Positions 44,151-56,050 of a stretch of 64,000 nucleotides of DNA are shown here, piece by piece. This stretch comes from Buddleja alternifolia (taxonomy: Eukaryota; Streptophyta; Magnoliopsida; Lamiales; Scrophulariaceae). The position numbers and the translations under genes are program-made. The notes under the pieces were generated by a model, which was not told the DNA's origin, did not search any database, and saw only the letters and a list, made by a program, of their open reading frames with translations. Positions within the stretch are counted from its first letter, which is position 1, and each line of letters opens with the position of its first letter. The stretch lies in NCBI GenBank assembly GCA_019426215.1, contig CM033393.1:14418046-14482045 (forward strand), in the 5' to 3' direction.

Positions 44151-47100
44151 TTAATTCACTCATATGGAATATAAGGGGGGTGGGGAATAAAAAATCTATT
44201 ACTCGTATTAAACGTCTATGTAGTAGGTTTGATTTAAATTTCTTAATTCTTATTGAACCAAAGATTGAGCTTGATACTGTGCGGATACCTCATACTTTTG
44301 GGTTTAATAATGTAGTGCAAAATTGTAATAACCACATATGGTTTTTCTTTCGAGATGATTATGATGTTGAAATATTGGATAATAACGCTCAATTTTTGCA
44401 TGTCCACGTTCGCTCGGTGTTGCTTCGGAGACCGATATATTGTACATGGGTGCATGCGAAGTGCACTAGAGAGGAACGGCAAGAGTTATGGGATAATCTC
44501 CGTAAAATCCACCCGGTGGGCGAACCTTGGCTTGTTGGAGGGGACTTCAATATTATTATGCATGCAAGCGAAAGAAAGGGTGGAGCAGCTCCAAAGCGCC
44601 TATCAATAGAGGATTTCGTTAATATGGCTCTCGATTGTGACCTTACAGATGCGGGCTATGATGGAAGTCCATTTACATGGCATGTTAAAAGAGGGGTCTT
44701 TCAGCGCCTGGATAGAGTTTTCTATTCAAATTCCTGGCAAGAACTATTTCCAATAACCAATGTCCAGCATCTACTTAGATCCAATTATTCGGATCATAAC
44801 CCATTATTAGTGTCGATCAAGGAGTGTGCGCAAACAAAGCCGTCATCATTTCGTTTTTTAAATGTATGGGCAAAGCACCCAGATTTTATAAGCATGGTGA
44901 CAAAATCATGGAATGAACCTATATACGCTCGGGGTCTGACTAAACTCCACAGAAAGTAGGTGAGATTGAAAGGCGAGCTGAAATTGTGGAATAAAGAAGT
45001 TTTTGGTGACGTGTCCTTGGCAGTCAAGAAGGCGGAAGATGATGATAGGAACTGCGAGTTGGACTTTGATAATGACCCTTCGGATGAAAACCTATGCAAA
45101 ATGAACAAGGCGGCTGCGGTTCTCGCCCGGCACCTCACGATTGAAGAAGAATTCTGGAAACAAAAAGCTTCTTGCAATTGGATAAAGGATGGTGAGAGGA
45201 ATACGAAATTCTATCAAACTTGGGTGAAACGAAAGCGAAGCAAGGGAAGAATTCATAGGATTATTGATAAGGATAGAGAAATTACGGACCAGGAGGAGTT
45301 ATGTAAGTCGGCAGCAACTTACTTTGAGAAGGCTTTTTCATTGGATAATACAATTAGAAGACAGGCAGATTTAGCTTGCATTCCTACTTGGCTCTCGGAT
45401 CAGGATCGTCATGAGTTAATCTTGCTGCCGACTATAGAAGAGGTGAAACGGGTGGTGTGGAGCATTAACTCGGACAGTGTGGCAGGTCCTGATGGATACA
45501 CTTCCATGTTTTATCAAGTGTGCTGGGACATAATCAAAACTGATCTTATGGACGCGGTTGTGGAATTTTTTTCGGGATCTCCCCTTCCTAAGGGATATAC
45601 AGCTACCACTATTGTGCTTATCCCGAAGATCGATGCTCCAGTAACTTGGAAAGATTTTAGGCCAATTAGTCTTTGTAATGTTAGTAATAAGGTGATTACA
45701 AAGATAATGGCTAATCGATTATCTGAGTAAATGGATAGGATAATTTCACCATTTCAAACGGGGTTCATAAAAGGAAGGAATATAGTGGATAATGTGCTTC
45801 TAGCCCAAGAACTTTGTCATGAGATTGAGAATAAAAAATGTGGAGGGAACATCATGATCAAATTAGATATGGCAAAGGCATATGATCGAGTTCAGTGGGA
45901 TTTCTTATACTCAGTTTTACACAAGATTGGATTTCCGTCTACTTGGATCAATTGGGCCAGAAATGCCATCGAAAATTGCTGGTTCTTGGTGTTAATAAAT
46001 GGCCAAGGTGCAAGATTCTTTAAATCTTTTCGCGGTCTCAGACAAGGCGACGCTCTGTCTCCGGCTCTGTTTGTAATCGCTTCGGAGTTCTTATCAAGGG
46101 GCTTGGAAAATTTGTTTACTAGAAGACCAAAAATGCAGTATGACACAAAGGGAGGATTTCATGTTAGTCATCTAGCCTATGCGGATGACTTTCTCCTTTT
46201 CACGAAAGGATCGAAACGGGTGTTAACAAGACTAATGAGGTTTTTAAATGAGTATGAGGAAGTGTCGGGCCAACTTATAAACCGAAACAAATCTGCATTT
46301 ATCATTGGAAAGGCAGCATCCAGGGGTCGAATTAATCGAATACGTAGGTACACCGGTTTTGTGCAAGAGACACTGCCTTTCAATTATTTGGGTGCTCCTT
46401 TGTTTAAGGGAAGAAATATCTGCTCTTTGTATGAGTCGATTATTAGCAAAATTATTAAACGAATTGGAGGTTGGGAAAAGTCTTTTTTATCACAAGGGGG
46501 ACGGTTGACTCTTATAAAGAGTGTGCTATTCTCGATGCCATTATACTTAATGCAATTGCTTGATCCACCGTGTACGGTAATTCAACGTATAGAACGGCTC
46601 TTTAATCGTTTTTTCTGGGGTTCAACTAACAATGAGAGAAAGACACGTTGGGCTTCTTGGGAAAGTCTTTGCTATCCTATAGATGAGGATGGTATTGGGA
46701 TTCGAAGTTTGAGAGATATGATGGAAGATTTTGGATGGAAACTTTGGTGGATGCTAAGGGAGGGATCCTCTATTTGGGCTCGTTTCATGGTGCAAAAATA
46801 TTGTCATAACTCTAGTCCTATTATTGCAGAGATAAAAGCTTCAACTTCTAGGGCGTGGAAAAGACTCGGAAAAATTCGAGATAAGGTGGAAGATAACATT
46901 GGATGGAAACTTGGTATTGGGAAATCCTCTTTTTGGTTTGACAATTGGATTGGAGAAAGCTCGCTTTTCCATTTAGCAAGAGATCCTCATAATACTTTAG
47001 ATACGGTGTCGACATTTTGGCGTGATGGAGAATGGGATGTTGATAAGCTTAGTCGTGTGCTTGAACCGACACTTGTCGATCGGATCAAATCCATTCCTTT

Positions 47101-48244
47101 TGATAGCTTGTCATCTGATACTCCGGTTTGGCGTCTTTCTACTAATGGACAATTCACTATGAACTCTACTTGGAATTCTATTAGAGAAGAGACGGATGCG
47201 ATAGACTTATTTGGAAATCTTTGGGGTAAAAATTATCGGCCAACTATTTCTATCTTTGCATGGAGGCTTCTCAATAGTTGGATATCTGTTGATATAATTA
47301 TGCAAGAAAGGGGTTTCATCATGCCGTCAAAATGTGTTTGCTGTAAGAAGGGAGCTATTGAACCCATATCACATTTGTTTATTCATGGTGAGCTGGCAAC
47401 TCAAGTGGGTACACATTTTGCTACGCTTTGTAATTTCAAGATTCCGGATACAAACAATATCTTCACATGGTGGCAAGCATGGCGTGCGGGAACACACTCA
47501 AAACTCAGTATTAGGAATGTACTTCCTGCTCTTATAGTTTGGTTCATTTGGATAGAGAGAAACAAAGGAAAACATGAAGGTATCCGTCCGAAGAGCACAA
47601 GGGTTATTTTGAGAGTAGAGCACTACATCAAGTTACTTCATCGTTTTGGCATTACTAATCAAAAAATTTGGAAGGGTGAAGGGTTTTTGGCGCAGACGAT
47701 GGGGGTAGCGACAGGTGATAGTGCAAGATTGAGGGCTATTAAAGTGAAATGGTATCCACCCCCGACAGCTTGGATTAAATTAAATACGGATGGAGCATCA
47801 AGGGGTAATCCAGAGGTGGCTGGGGCCGGTGGTTTAGCTCGTGATCATAAAGGTACGATTTTATTTGCTTATTTTGATTTCATTCATATTAATACCAATA
47901 TATATGCGGTGTACAAGGGGTTAGAGCTTTGTGAGAAGTCGGGTTATAATAAAGTATGGTTGGAGTTGGATGCAAAAGTTATAATGGATATTATGGAGTC
48001 GACAGACTCGGGTGCTTGGTCTTTCCAAGACCTCTTACTACGCATTAGAATGTTGAGGAGAAGGTTGGATGTTCGGGTTACACATATTTACAGAGAAGGA
48101 AACGGGGCAGCAGATTATTTGGCAAATTTAGCTTGTGACGAGAGAACCTCTTCAGTGATGATGGTGTCGGAAGTTCCTAGAGCGCTTTTGGCGAGAACAA
48201 AGATGGACATAATATATCCTAATTTTCGTTTCAAATGGAGATAA
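44147..48244 (+). pseudogene. LINE 2 ORF2: endonuclease, reverse transcriptase, RNase H
   Basis: About 1,365 codons from 44147 (MINSLIWNIRGVGNKKSI) to 48244, one frame with two stops: TAG at 44957-44959 (after LTKLHRK) and TAA at 45728-45730 (after MANRLSE). Domains in order: endonuclease (LVGGDFNIIMH near 44530; SDHNPLLV near 44793), RT (FRPISLCNVSNKVITKIMAN; FIKGRNIVDNVLLAQELCHE; KLDMAKAYDRVQWDFL; catalytic YADD at 46178-46189), zf-RVT (TISIFAWRLLNSWISV; CVCCKKGAIEPISHLFIH) and RNase H (LNTDGASRGNPEVAGAGGLA, VWLELDAK, GNGAADYLANLAC). With only two stops it may have decayed recently. Confidence 0.95.
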
Positions 48245-48488
48245 GATCAATAGATTTATTTATCAATTGTAAAGGAGTAGTACTCCTCATTTATTCGTTC
48301 ACTTTAAGCATTGCTTTTTGGATACGATGTAAGGGAGGTAGTACTCCTTTTTTCTATACTTTCCTAGCTCATTTTGTTAGGGAGTTAGCACTCCTAATTT
48401 ATAGCTTTATTTTTGGATGATATAAAGAAGGGATGAGGGGCCCGAGAACACCCTCCCCCCGCTAGGGTGGTTTCTTCAAAAAAAAAAA
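48245..48488 (+). other. LINE 2 3' untranslated region
   Basis: Contains three imperfect copies of a unit with a near-palindromic core: GGAGTAGTACTCC (48274), GGAGGTAGTACTCC (48333) and GGAGTTAGCACTCC (48381). The end is GGTGGTTTCTTC plus poly(A). Confidence 0.7.
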
Positions 48489-48912
48489 TGATCGCATAGG
48501 ATATTTTACTCATTCACTTATGAGAGAATAAATTCCATATTGCAAATCAGTTAACAATGCTACTTGCCCGTCAAGTCGCACTTCGAGGTCGATTCCACCA
48601 ACAGGTGATTTGAATCTAACTACTCTAATGACAGACTTGATGTCACAAGTACATCTTCAACTCGATTTCTCATGTCAGAGGTTCACACGTACCTATCACT
48701 ACTTATCAGTTTCATCATTGACTATCAATGAGTGAATTACCCATGTGATGAACTGATGTGAGCCGTGTTCAAACATATCAGTCCAACTGACACGTCTATG
48801 ATATAAGTTCCCACTACCATTTCCATAGTGATTGACACTTTCTCTGTCGAAACTTACATCATACAAGTCTTTATTCACTATTGATGCCCAATCACACTAG
48901 TACAGAAGAGGT

Positions 48913-49204
48913 CTGTTACAGCGGTTTTTTTTTCACTATTACAGCGGTTTTTTTTTCACTATTACAGCGGTTTTAACCGCTGTAATACGTATCGCTGTAA
49001 TTGGTATGTTTACTATTACAGCGGTTAAAAATCGCTGTAAAATGAGCCCTATTACAGCGGTTCAATAACGAACCGCTGTAATAGGTAAATAAAAAAAAAA
49101 TTAAGTGTAAAAGTCGTAGCCTGTTACAGCGGTTCGTTTCTGAACCGCTGTAACAGGAACAGGTTCACTGTTACAGCGGTTCATCAACGAACCGCTGTAA
49201 CATG
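48913..49204. repeat. CACTA subterminal repeat array (3' side)
   Basis: About a dozen copies, in both directions, of TTACAGCGGTT / AACCGCTGTAA, mostly paired as short hairpins (for example around 48964-48983, 49059-49082, 49120-49143, 49170-49202). In known CACTA elements repeated subterminal words bind the TNPA protein. The 49205-49460 stretch between this and the gene's stop is AT-rich 3' untranslated sequence. Confidence 0.85.
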
Positions 49205-49460
49205 ATTTTTTTTTATTTTTATTTTTTTCTGTTATAATTTCAGCTAGAGCTATATCCTTCCCACAAGCTCAAAATTCAACTCATCAATAACACATAAAAC
49301 AAACCAATTGCTCAACAGAAACAACAAATTCAAATCCAAAATTAATTTCATTCACCAAATAATAATCTCCAATAATTACAAATAATAACGAGTTTACAAT
49401 AAACCAATATAAACTAATCACTGCTTTTAAATCAAATAAAAATTTACAATAATTTTCAAC

Positions 49461-52400
49461 TTACACCGCCGGCATATCAAAAGCGCATTTAAAAATGTAT
49501 TGTGCCAATTCAGAACGTGCTTCATCAAGTTGCGCTATAGTGTAAGAGGCGTACTGACAATCAGCAAAGTACTGCAAGACAAATATTAAAATCCAACAAA
49601 AATGTTTAATAACTTAAAAGGGACATTAGAATTTGATTAATATTAATTAGAATTATGCATACCGCGGGTGGGATTATAGATTCTCCGTGTCTAATAATAT
49701 CTTTCATGAATTTCATGACGAAGAACCCACAATCTATGGCATTTATTTGAATGGGGCACTACAAATTAAATTCAAATCAAAATTGTATTAGAACAAATAA
49801 CTTTTATACGAATAATTTCTTGAAACTATAATTAAAATAATATAATTAAACTAACCTGTATACAACTCCATGTACAGGCCTTGTTTTTTGATTTGATCTT
49901 TTGGTTGTTTTTATTTGCTCGAAACATCAACACAGCGCTGTTAAAAACATCAAAAATCAAGGAAATATGTCAATATCAAGCAAATATATATATATGAAGT
50001 CTAGTTATAATATATATACTTTAAACTTAATATTAAATATAATATAATGGATACATTTAATTGAATGATAAAACTTACTGATTGATCATATCTTTCATAT
50101 CATGTCGGTTATTTGGATTACCGTGCAAAGAATCCAAATAATAAACGATCTCTTTAATTGGATCAATCACGAGCAACAACCAATGGCCCCTAATCAGCAT
50201 ATTCAAAAGAAAAATTTTAAATTAGTTATGCCTACGTAACAAATTTTACAAAATAACAATGTGTCTTTAGTAGCTCACCCGGAGTTGTAAGGTGCAAGAA
50301 ACAACTTCCCCTCCAGTGCACTAGCTATCATAGTATTTGCTATATATTGCGATTTGTCAACACGCTGCGTGGGAGTAATTCCTGCTCCCACAGATATAGA
50401 ATGTGGGCTAAGGAACCCGAATTTATTTTGTTTTTGTTCGGGGACCACGTGATTAACCCACAAACACCTACAATTGAGCATAAAATAAATTTGAGTAACA
50501 AAAATAAACATAGTTCAAATTAATGCAGTAAAATAATTTAATTAAAAGCTTACTTTTTATTAATTAATATTTAAAAACTTACTTGATGTAAGCAGTAATG
50601 ATAGAGGCTCCTATCTGTTCTTTATGCACAAAGTCACCGATCTCCTCACGCCCAATATATTCTGGAAAGGGGATATTGAAGATTTCCTCGGGTATGTCTA
50701 TCCGGATAGTGTTATCAGCAGCCATCATCCCAAAGAACCTTTCAAGAATTGCAAGTGAATTAGGGCGTGGAGCAGGAGGGTTGGCCACTAGAGAAGGAGG
50801 GTTGGCCACTAGAGGTGTATTTTTGACATGTGAGTGCTTCGTCATCTCTGATTTGCTTTTTCCGAAGTGATGATTTGGATTTTCCGAGAGACTATAAGCA
50901 AAAGAAAACAAAACGTGGGCGTTATCAATGAAAGTATATTTATTAACATTAAACAATTGTTATAATTTAATAATGACTAGCTATTAATAATTACGTACCG
51001 ATGCATCACCGACAATCACAAGACTCTTAGGCCAAGCAACCATGTATCCCACAGCCTCAGATACTGTGAACACTCCTTCATCATCGAGAGGGACTGGTAA
51101 GGGTGCAATATCTTCAATTGCAATGTCAATCGACACTTTCACGAGGTGGGAGGCTAATGGACATGTATGCAATGTTCTATCCTTTGGTTGATTGTACATT
51201 GTTCCTCTTGCCACCAAACGATAACACGGTGTAGAAAGTGCTAATTGACACTGCACCACATCCTACATATATATATATATATACCATTATATTAGAAAAT
51301 GTTTTATATCATACAGAAATATAGGATTGTAAGTTACATTATCACTAAACAATATGTTTTTCATTAATTACCTAAGGAAGGTCTTTCACTTCTGGGCAGC
51401 TATCTTTCAAAGAAACCGCCTCTTCTGTATGTGGCTGCTGCGACCCAGACGCCCTATGCTGCTCAAACTCGCGTCGCAATTCGAATAGTGATTGAGTGAG
51501 CATTTGAACCGTGTCTTGCAAGCTATCAATCACCGTATTTTTTGAAGGCTTTGAATCCGAAAAGTAATCTTTTTGGGATACCCCAAAGCCTACACCCCTA
51601 ACTCGACCCGGATGCTCCTTCTTTTTAAGAGCTATAGCCAGTATATCATTCCGGGTCTTCTCGGGTCCACTGTGGCTACCCTCCTGTGATAAGCTTTCCT
51701 GTAATAATACATTTAAAAAATAAAAAATTTGTTATTTTAAAATTATTTTTAAAAAAACATACAACACACTATATAACTAAAATTGCAAATAACTCACCAT
51801 TGATTCCACTACTCTTTTAACATTGACATTATCAATCTTGTTCTGGCTGTCAGAATGTGCAACCCTCCACACTAGTGCTCGTGTCACCTCTGTGACATCT
51901 GACCCAGCATCCTTTCTTTTATGCTTCTATATAAGAAAATTTGTAAGGAAATAAATTTGATTAGAAAATTTGTAATTAAGGAAATTTGATTAGAAAATTT
52001 GTAAGGAAATTTGATTAGAATTACAACTTGTAACGAACTACGTACCTCAATATACTCCACTTGAGCATATCCAAGACGTGATGCCCTGTAAGGATATTCA
52101 GGTTCCTTTGCTCTTTCCCGATTTTCCTTACGTAGTTGCTGTTCATTATATAATCAAGGCATTAGTCAATGTATATAGTTTCAAATAAATTAAAATGAAA
52201 CCATAAATTAAAATAATTACCTGAAAAGCTTCACTTTGGCGTATTTCTACAAATTTTGTCCAATCTTCTTGAGATATACGATATTTTTCGGGTGGGCTTG
52301 AATTAATGTTCCCATCATCATCCTCTACCCAGATTCTGGTCAAGTAGCTCCTGTAGTTTCGAGCTAGCTTCCCAGCCTCGGCTAAGACGAACTTCTGTCT

Positions 52401-52787
52401 ACTTTCGTCAATATCAAAGGCCAACTATAAAAAACAAAGAACAAAGTATATAAAAAATGTTAATTTAGAGAAAAAAAAACTACATTTACCAATTAAAAAC
52501 ATAATATATAATAACTAACTTACAGCTATTTCATTCCAAATGGCATATTTTATTGCTGCAGGGACGCTGCGCCAATCACTGATAGTAATAGGGACCCTGT
52601 CACGAGCTATCACGCCAATGTAACCAACAAAAGTTGATTTATTTGGGTCAACTGGTTGACCATACTCGTTCCAACCAACTTGTAGCTTTATGCCTTTACT
52701 TTTGGCCTTTATTACTTTCTTCATTGCTGTAATACCTCTCCGTATCTCACTTTCAACACTTGGGTTTGCAGCACCTCCAGAATCCAT
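49461..52787 (-). pseudogene. CACTA TNPA-like (Transposase_24 type) protein with C-terminal Ulp1 (C48) protease
   Basis: I read twelve exons: 52787-52524, 52424-52221, 52138-52046, 51926-51798, 51698-51372, 51262-50999, 50891-50583, 50467-50279, 50189-50079, 49937-49856, 49758-49663 and 49571-49461, about 720 residues. Exons 1-4 resemble plant Transposase_24 proteins (AIKYAIWNEIA then LAFDIDESRQKFVL). Exon 5 has a coiled-coil-like stretch (VIDSLQDTVQMLTQSLFEL). Exons 8-12 are a C48 cysteine protease: His in GGHWLLLVID (50183-50185), Asp in YYLDSLHG (50132-50134), Gln before CPIQ (49856-49858) and Cys in AIDCGFFVMKF (49729-49731), all present. A TAG (51372-51374) ends exon 5 at its splice site, and exon 6 to 7 is out of phase as I read it, so this copy is probably not fully functional. 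C48 enzymes cut SUMO-like tags. Confidence 0.75.
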
Positions 52788-52928
52788 CTACAAGATTTCA
52801 TAAGTGAAAATTCAAATATTTCAACAACAACAAACGAAAATAAATATATATGCATTAATCACATCATTAATCAGTTGGATCATATAAATCACATCAAAAA
52901 GTACAAAACCAAATATTGATAAGCTTAC

Positions 52929-52992
52929 ATTGGTAGTGGTCGTCGTGGTAGTGGCGGAGGAGAGGGTGACTGTGGTGGTATACGGTATCGAC
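52929..52992 (-). other. Possible 64-bp exon joining the two CACTA genes
   Basis: Flanked by TTTTGTAG| and |GTAAGC on the minus strand. If the donor after GAAAG at 53142 is spliced to it and it is spliced to the TTGTAG| before 52787, the transposase and TNPA-like frames join without a phase change through a Thr-rich linker. En/Spm elements are known to make TNPA and TNPD from one alternatively spliced transcript; this joint is inferred from sequence only. Confidence 0.45.
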
Positions 52993-53086
52993 CTACAAAA
53001 GCAAAAAAATACAGAAGTTAGTGTAACTCATTCACTAATATAATATTACAAGCTGGTTCAATATAATTTACACTTTAACTGCATAC

Positions 53087-56050
53087 TTAACAAAAGAGTT
53101 CAAATAAGTTACTCATATAATTATCAAATAAGTTCAAATACCTTTCATCGTTTTCTTTTTGTCGCTGGTTTACTAATCTTTTGTGATCCCTCAGTACGAC
53201 CATTTTGTTTAGTACGCCGACGAACAGAAGGATTAATCCATATCCTTCTTGGTGATCTTCTCGCATATACAATTCATCATCACTGATATCCAAGTCACCG
53301 TCACTATTTGTGGATTGTGAACCACCTAAGATAGGATTTCCTCCATCATCTTCATTATATAGGCCATCATCCTCAATACAAGTATTTTTGTTTGCCGATA
53401 AAACAATGGACCACCTCTTATCGACAGGATCGGTGACAAAAAACACTTGTTTAGCTTGAGATGCCAAAATGAAAGGTTCATCTTTGTATCCCACCTTTTC
53501 AAGGTCTACTCGAGTAAAACCTATTTCACTATCATCGACACCATTTTTATGGTCAACCCACCTACACCCAAATACAGGCACCCGAAACCAACTGTAATCC
53601 AGCTCCCATATACGTTCAATCACCCCATAATATGGTAAAGTGGCATAGATAGGGCTATTATCTTTCGCACTTGAGATATGCATTGCTTCAGCTACAAGAC
53701 TCACCCCACTATTCTGCATTGTACTCCGTTCATCTTGGTCTTTTGTATAAAATGTGACACCATTTATACGATAACCCGAATGACAAAATACGAATCTGCC
53801 CGGGCCCACCGACAACCGTGCCAATTTATCTGAAACTGAAAGTGAATTCTCATTTTGTTTCTCTTGAATACACTTTCGGAACCAATCGATAAAACTCTTG
53901 TTATGTTCTCTTGAAATCCAACTTTCATTTTTACTTGAATTTATTCTCCTAAGTTGGTCCTTGTGCTCTTCAACATATGGCTCAACCTCATCGGTGTTGT
54001 GGAGCACATATAGGTGTGCCTGATCCTTTTGTGTGCTAGGAACACTCACTAATTGCTTTCCAATTACGCTTTCTCCTTCTGTCCCCCCCCCCCCCCCCCA
54101 CAACAGGAGACTTTTGAAGCTCTGCAACGTTAGAATCATTCAGATATTCTGTGCAAAATGTAATAGCTTCATCAACTATGTACCGCTCAACAATGCAACC
54201 TTCCGGCCGGCTACGATTTTTCACATAGCCTTTCAATACCTTCATATAACGCTCAGCCGGATACATAGATCTCATAAAAGCTGGTCCACAAAGTTGTGTC
54301 TCTCTAACCAAGTGAATAGGTAGGTGAGTCATTATATCAAAAAACGCGGGTGGGAAATACATCTCAAGCTCACACAAAGTGAGGACAAGTTGTTTCTGAA
54401 GTGCAGGCAATTGTTCAGGATCAAACACCTTGCTCCACATTGCTTTGAAGAAGAAACACAATCTAGTTATCGTTTCTCTCACCTTTTTTGGCAGAATGGC
54501 CCGTAAAGCAATTGGTAGCAAATGATCCATGATTACATGACAATCATGAGTCTTCATATGCTTTAGCTTCAAGTCCTTCATTGATACAAGACTGCTAATG
54601 TTCGAAGAATACCCTTCGGGAACTTTCACTCCACAAAGAAACTCACATAATGCAATTTTTTCTTTTCTAGATAGCGTGTGAGCTGCTGGAGGTAAATAAG
54701 TACGTTTTCCCTTCATTGTTGGTGCCAATTTACCTCTTATCTTCATTTCAACTAAGTCCAACCTTGCCTTTACTCCATCTTTTGTCTTGCCGGGCACATT
54801 TAGAAGAGTACCAATGACACTATCAAATACATTTTTCTCAATATGCATTATATCAAGAAAATGTCTAACATGTAAAGATTTCCAATACGGCAAATCAAAA
54901 AAAATTGACCTTTTTTTCCACCCAGTTTTTGCAAGGCCGCCTGCAAAAGTCTTTTCGAACTTGATATCCAAGTCTTTTACATTCTCAAACACCTCTTCAC
55001 CGGTCAAACACTTAGGAGCTCGACATTCTTCTATGCTCGACATTCTTCTAGGTTGTAGATCATCAAAATCACCGGCCATGTACTATGTGAGCTACTTTGC
55101 AAGCCATGTGGGTTCATTCCATCTGTAGCCAATACAAGGCGTAAATTTCTTGGTTCTTCCCTAAATTCAGGGAAATCATTATCGATCTTTTTCCATTGAG
55201 GAGAATCTGAAGGATGTCTAATCTTGTTATCTTCAATCCCTTGTTCAAGCCTTCTATCAGCATACCATGTCAAGTCCTTGGCAAACGCTTCACTACTGTA
55301 CATGCGTCTAAATCTAGGTATTATGGGCAAATACCATGCTGTTTTGACAGGAGCAGATCCATTCTTCTTGTACCGTGAGGTGCCACATTTGGGACACACC
55401 GTCAATGATGCATAGTCCTTTCTAAACAAGATGCAATCATTGAAACAAGCATGTATCCTCTCATATCCCATGCCAATTGCAGTTAACATCTTCTTAGCCT
55501 CATAAGTACGATTAGGAAACACATTATCATCGGGTAACATACTTTTTAATAGACCAAGTAAGTCTGTGAAACTCTTATCACTCCACCCATTGTTAGCTTT
55601 TAACTTGTAGAGGTTTAGGACTGCTTTCAATCTTGTGAAATTACTACCACTATACAGGGGTGTCTTTGAATCACTTGTCAAATTGTCGAACATCTTGGGA
55701 CAATTTCGCAAATCCTCCTCGATCACATTGGTCATCTCCTCCAAACGATCAGGCTCATAATCATCCATGTCAAAATCTACTGATCGATATGATGTATCAC
55801 CCAAATCAGCTGAGGTGGCACTGCTTTCACCGTGTCTTGTCCATCGTGTGTAGCTTTTATCAATTCCATTACACACCAAATGATCTTCCAAGTCACGTGG
55901 ACTAATTCTCTTTCCAAAACAACAACGTAAACATGGACAACTAATCCTAGTCGGATCCGATGCATGCTCAACCGCAAAGTCGATGAATTCTTTCATCCCT
56001 TTCCCATATTGCTCCGACATACGATCCGCTACAATCCAACTTCGATCCAT
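53087..56050 (-). pseudogene. CACTA TNP2-type transposase (TNPD), internally deleted
   Basis: It starts at 56050 (MDRSWIVADRMSEQYGKGM). The transposase-associated domain holds CPCLRCCFGKRISPRDLEDH. The TNP2 domain begins with GMGYERIHACFNDCILFRKD, CPKCGTSRYKK and LVLATDGMNPHGLQ. After ILMIYNL (about 55060) the core of TNP2 is missing; two copies of a 16-bp word lie at the junction (55018-55033, 55035-55050), and the frame shifts. The C-terminal half goes on (GWKKRSIFFDLPYWKSLHVR; HDCHVIMDHLLPIALRAILP; LCELEMYFPPAFFDIMTHLP). A 17-base C run (54083-54099) causes another frameshift, then a DUF4216-like part (RVPVFGCRWVDHKNG) runs to a splice donor at 53142 or a stop at 53087. It would cut and rejoin element ends in the nucleus; this copy is dead. 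Confidence 0.9.

Larger units (their letters stand above)
43094..48488 (+). mobile_element. LINE 2: 5'-truncated L1-type element with RNase H
   Basis: Flanked by a 13-bp duplication TGATCGCATAGGA (43081-43093, 48489-48501) and ending in a poly(A) run (48478-48488). Its left end starts inside the DUF4283 domain of ORF1, so the 5' UTR and first part of ORF1 are missing, as is common for LINEs. It carries the rest of ORF1, ORF2 and a 240-bp 3' UTR. It is the best preserved LINE of the window. Confidence 0.95.

Noticed and set aside
48913..49204. Repeat array considered as a CRISPR array
   Set aside because: The units are inverted hairpin words at both ends of a CACTA transposon, with irregular spacing and no cas genes; the setting is a plant genome.
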